This document shows, in pieces, positions 45,661 to 48,277 of a stretch of DNA of 48,277 nucleotides. The stretch covers positions 1 to 48,277 of the forward strand of contig JAFGTF010000143.1 in the NCBI GenBank assembly GCA_016934265.1, read 5' to 3'. A program made the position numbers and the translations under genes. The notes beneath the pieces are model-generated. The model had not been told where the DNA came from. It did no database searches and saw nothing but the letters and a program-made list of their open reading frames with translations. Source of the stretch: Spirochaetota bacterium (GTDB lineage: Bacteria; Spirochaetota; B62-G9; DRHN01). Each line of letters opens with the position of its first letter. The stretch's first letter is position 1.

Positions 45661-48036
45661 TCACTTATACGACGCTCCGGTCGGCAGCGCTCTCTTGGCA
45701 AACGCCTCCCTTTTCTCGGCCGTATCGAGCTTCATTCTTATGAGCTCTCGGCGAACAACGCTCTCCTTAATATCATGCGAACCGTGTTCGGGTGCACCGA
45801 GCAATCTCGCAATCCTCGTCACACCGTAATCAGGATTCTGCCGGACGATCTTTGCGATCTCCTTTACCTGTTCATGGGTCGCATGCCTGAGTAGTATCTC
45901 CTCTTCCTCGGCCCCCTCAGGCTTCAAGGCTTCATCGCCGAGCTTGTCACGCTTCGCCTTGAGCTCGATATACTCCTCCTCCGAGATGCCGGTCTGTTCC
46001 AGCGCCGTTTCAAGCAAAACCTCTTCATCGAGAAGCTGGAACAGATGGAGGCGCTTCGAATACTCGATCTCGGCCGGCGTCATTTCGAGCTTCACCACCA
46101 CGAAGGTGATATCATCGTTCTGCGGATAGCCTTTCGTAAAGGCACCGATCTCGTCGTTGAGCTTCAGCTTGAACTCCGATGAGGGGAGATGGTGATATTT
46201 ATAGATAAAATCTATCAATCGCTGCTCACCGAACTGTTCCCGTTTCTCGTTCATTGCCTCCGTGATACCGTCTGTGTATATGAACAACAGGTCTCCCTTT
46301 TTAAGCCTGAGCTTCTCGCTGGTAATGAGCTTCTTGAACTCATCGGGGTCGCCGAGATCGATACCGACCGCAATGCCGCCCGGGTTGAGGAAGCTGACCG
46401 ACTTCGTTCCGTCCCGGTAGAGGATCATCGGGTTATGGCCTGCGGACGCGTAGCTCACCTGGCGCTTTTTCGAATCGAGGATGACGTAAAACATGGTCAC
46501 GTACATACCTTTTTTTATATCACCCATCGACGTCCTGTTCACCTTGTTTACCACGTCGCTCGCCCGTTTGTTCCCCCTTGATTCGAGCCTCATCGAAGTT
46601 CTGATCATGGTCATTACCATGGAACTTCCTATACCCTTTCCAGAGACGTCGGCGACGACGATGCCGATCGAATCTTCGTCCACCTCAAAGAAGTCGTAGT
46701 AATCGCCCCCTACCTCAAGCGCGGCCCTATAGGCAGCATCGATATCGAATCCCTCCAGTTTCGGTACCGACTTCGGCAGCAGGGCGTTTTGTATTTCCTG
46801 CGCGAGCTGAAGCTCCCTTCTCAGCCTCGTCTGGTCGGTTAGCTGTCCCTGCGTTGCCCTGAGGCTTCGCATGATCTCGTTAAAGGCCTCGCCTATCCGT
46901 GAGATCTCCGGGTTGTTCGTGGCAAGACGAAGCTCCCTCGCCTGTCCGGTAAGGCTTATGGAAGATATCTCCTCGGCGAGCTTTCGTATCGGTGAAATAA
47001 ACGTGGAACCGAGGACGAAAACCCCGATGATCGTGGTGCTCCAGAAAAAGAGTGCGATGAACGCGACCCTCAGCCGCTGCGTGATGAGATCGTTTACCTC
47101 GGCGAACTTCTCCTCCGGAATACCGAGGTGAACCTCTCCCAGTTTCAGTTTATTATAGCCGATAACGGCGGAAAAGTCGTTATACTCTTTCCCGCCCCGT
47201 GCGACGTACGTGAAAACCGTCACTTCTTCGTTTACGGAGAGAGACCGGACCCCACGGGGACGCTGGTAACGGCCGAAGGTTCTTTGAACCTCCGTATGTG
47301 CGAGAATCCTCTCGTCGGCATCCGTGATTATGACGTATTCCAGAGGCCGCTCGCTCTTCTTCACGGAGGAGACGAGATTGGCAAGCGCGAGGTCGTCCTC
47401 TTGGAGCAGCAGATCGATCGATGTCTGCGCGACCTGTTCCGTTACTGCGGTGTATCGGTCTATGAACTTGCTTCGTATCGTCCTGATCTGGTATCTCGTT
47501 CCGATATTATACACGACGAATATGAGGACGGTAATGAGCGCTACCGCATAGAGCGCAAAACGGGCACGGATAGAGAGTCCGCCCTTTTCGCCCCGCAGCA
47601 CTTCCGCCTCACCGACCAGTTTCAGATACACCCGCATGGTGAGTATGTTTTTACTCTCCGCCCGCTCGTAAACCACCTCGTCAATTAGCTTCTTGATGAG
47701 CCAGATACCGAGCCCGCCTTTTCGCCTCGTTTCGACGTATCGATAGAGGTCGGGCTCGAGAACGGAGTTCCAATCGAACTCTATCCCCTCGTCTATGATC
47801 CTGATCTCCACCGCGCTCTCGAGCTTTTTCAGCTCTATCTGGACGCTGCCCGGTCTACCGGTATACGCGTGCCGTATGATGTTGGAAACGGCCTCATCCA
47901 CCGCGAGCTTCACTTCGCTCACCTGCCGCGTGACGAGCCCCATCTTCTTACCGTACTTAACGACGAAGTCGCGCACCTTGAGAAGGTTTTTGCTCTCCGC
48001 GGCTACCGATATCTTTTTTGTTTTTCCCGTTTTCAT
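45661..48036 (-). CDS. Fused anti-sigma kinase, sensor, HAMP, PP2C phosphatase and winged helix
   Basis: The 791-aa protein has an RsbW/SpoIIAB-like HATPase (1-140) with N-box VDEAVSNIIRHAY (E48, N52, H56), G1 IDEG (D82) and G2 KGGLGIWLIKK. TM1 is near 157-178, an extracytoplasmic sensor spans 180-322, and TM2 is 324-346. HAMP (345-398) leads into a coiled coil. The SpoIIE/PP2C domain (405-650) has GGDYYDFF (D445), VADVSGKGIGSSM (D463), YTDGITEA (D589) and NDDITFV (D641/D642). The C-terminal helix domain (718-785) resembles that of the STAS protein. It therefore carries both the kinase and phosphatase arms of a partner switch. Predicted inner-membrane sensor. The RBS is weak. Confidence 0.9.
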   Translation of the reverse strand: MKTGKTKKISVAAESKNLLKVRDFVVKYGKKMGLVTRQVSEVKLAVDEAVSNIIRHAYTGRPGSVQIELKKLESAVEIRIIDEGIEFDWNSVLEPDLYRYVETRRKGGLGIWLIKKLIDEVVYERAESKNILTMRVYLKLVGEAEVLRGEKGGLSIRARFALYAVALITVLIFVVYNIGTRYQIRTIRSKFIDRYTAVTEQVAQTSIDLLLQEDDLALANLVSSVKKSERPLEYVIITDADERILAHTEVQRTFGRYQRPRGVRSLSVNEEVTVFTYVARGGKEYNDFSAVIGYNKLKLGEVHLGIPEEKFAEVNDLITQRLRVAFIALFFWSTTIIGVFVLGSTFISPIRKLAEEISSISLTGQARELRLATNNPEISRIGEAFNEIMRSLRATQGQLTDQTRLRRELQLAQEIQNALLPKSVPKLEGFDIDAAYRAALEVGGDYYDFFEVDEDSIGIVVADVSGKGIGSSMVMTMIRTSMRLESRGNKRASDVVNKVNRTSMGDIKKGMYVTMFYVILDSKKRQVSYASAGHNPMILYRDGTKSVSFLNPGGIAVGIDLGDPDEFKKLITSEKLRLKKGDLLFIYTDGITEAMNEKREQFGEQRLIDFIYKYHHLPSSEFKLKLNDEIGAFTKGYPQNDDITFVVVKLEMTPAEIEYSKRLHLFQLLDEEVLLETALEQTGISEEEYIELKAKRDKLGDEALKPEGAEEEEILLRHATHEQVKEIAKIVRQNPDYGVTRIARLLGAPEHGSHDIKESVVRRELIRMKLDTAEKREAFAKRALPTGASYK

Positions 48037-48203
48037 ACGTGTCGGTATCGACCTATTTATACTTCAGGTTCTTCTCCGATTTAGGTGCAATAATTCAATG
48101 AAAATTACTTGCTAACTATAAGCATTACCATGAGTCATATCGATCTCTTCCTGCATGATATCTCGCACCGTGTCGAACAAACGTTATGGGTGTCATTTGC
48201 GAG

Positions 48204-48226
48204 TGAAAACTCCTACGGAGTTTTCA
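48204..48226. repeat. Short perfect hairpin near right edge
   Basis: TGAAAACTCC and GGAGTTTTCA (48204-48213 and 48217-48226) form a 10-bp inverted repeat around TAC. It lies in the AT-rich 241-bp region upstream of the kinase/phosphatase gene. No T-tract follows on either strand. It may be a dispersed palindrome or a regulatory site. The rest of 48037-48277 shows no convincing gene. Confidence 0.5.
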
Positions 48227-48277
48227 AAAGCAATCTAAAAAAAGGACAATAAATGACTGTATAAAGAGATTACTTCG

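Noticed and set aside
48112-48183. Minus-strand fragment reading RLFDTVRDIMQEEIDMTHGNAYS upstream of the kinase/phosphatase gene
   Set aside because: About 24 codons without a start or RBS; could be a C-terminal gene remnant, but no family was recognised.

Overview
The window looks like a chromosomal segment of a Gram-negative-type, fermentative bacterium. I estimate overall GC in the mid-50s percent by eye. The best guess is an uncultured Spirochaetota member, at roughly 60% confidence. That rests on the order rplU-rpmA-obg-nadD-yqeK-LCP-rsfS, an LCP protein with a LytR_C tail, a spirochaete-type PilZ protein, a bactofilin beside map, and HAMP/PP2C partner-switching regulators. No rRNA or other decisive marker is present. 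Nearly every gene is on the minus strand. The only convincing plus-strand genes are a leaderless sugar-binding-like protein at 6.9 kb and a TM2 protein at 10.1 kb.

Region 1 (1-9.2 kb) is metabolic and transport. It holds a truncated secreted sugar-binding protein, an MtaA-like methyltransferase, a DUF4432 mutarotase-like protein, a second URO-D-fold protein, butyrate kinase, phosphate acetyltransferase, a cytoplasmic PBP1-fold protein and an MFS transporter. Buk and Pta together suggest acyl-phosphate fermentation with ATP gain. A three-unit, 84-bp-period repeat array with alternating inverted repeats sits at 2847-3112.

Region 2 (9.2-13.1 kb) is an AT-richer accessory patch. It contains two broken IS481-like transposase remnants flanking a TM2 gene with its own promoter, a creatinase-like M24 protein that has lost two metal ligands, an 80-bp palindromic mobile-repeat-like element, and an initiator tRNA with a terminator.

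Region 3 (13.1-31.9 kb) is housekeeping. It carries amrS, a Gx transporter, a NusG-II protein, rsmD, recG, plsC, rsfS, an LCP protein, yqeK, nadD, obg, rpmA, rplU, mutS, a TPR/SPOR protein, miaB, a zinc-ribbon protein and metG. Most genes overlap or nearly touch. A clear sigma70-type promoter precedes rplU.

Region 4 (31.9-48.3 kb) holds a DinG helicase fused to an N-terminal JAMM domain, punA, an M23 peptidase, asnS, rtcB with archease, map and a bactofilin. It then runs into a dense signalling block: a PilZ protein split by a GAF-like insert, a GAF/adenylate-cyclase/HD-GYP fusion, a STAS protein, an 84-aa protein, and a 791-aa fusion of anti-sigma kinase, sensor, HAMP, PP2C phosphatase and winged helix. 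The STAS protein and the kinase-phosphatase share a homologous C-terminal domain that aligns without gaps over about 59 residues. This block is the most interesting candidate for an undescribed system: a partner-switching pathway encoded next to cAMP and c-di-GMP components.
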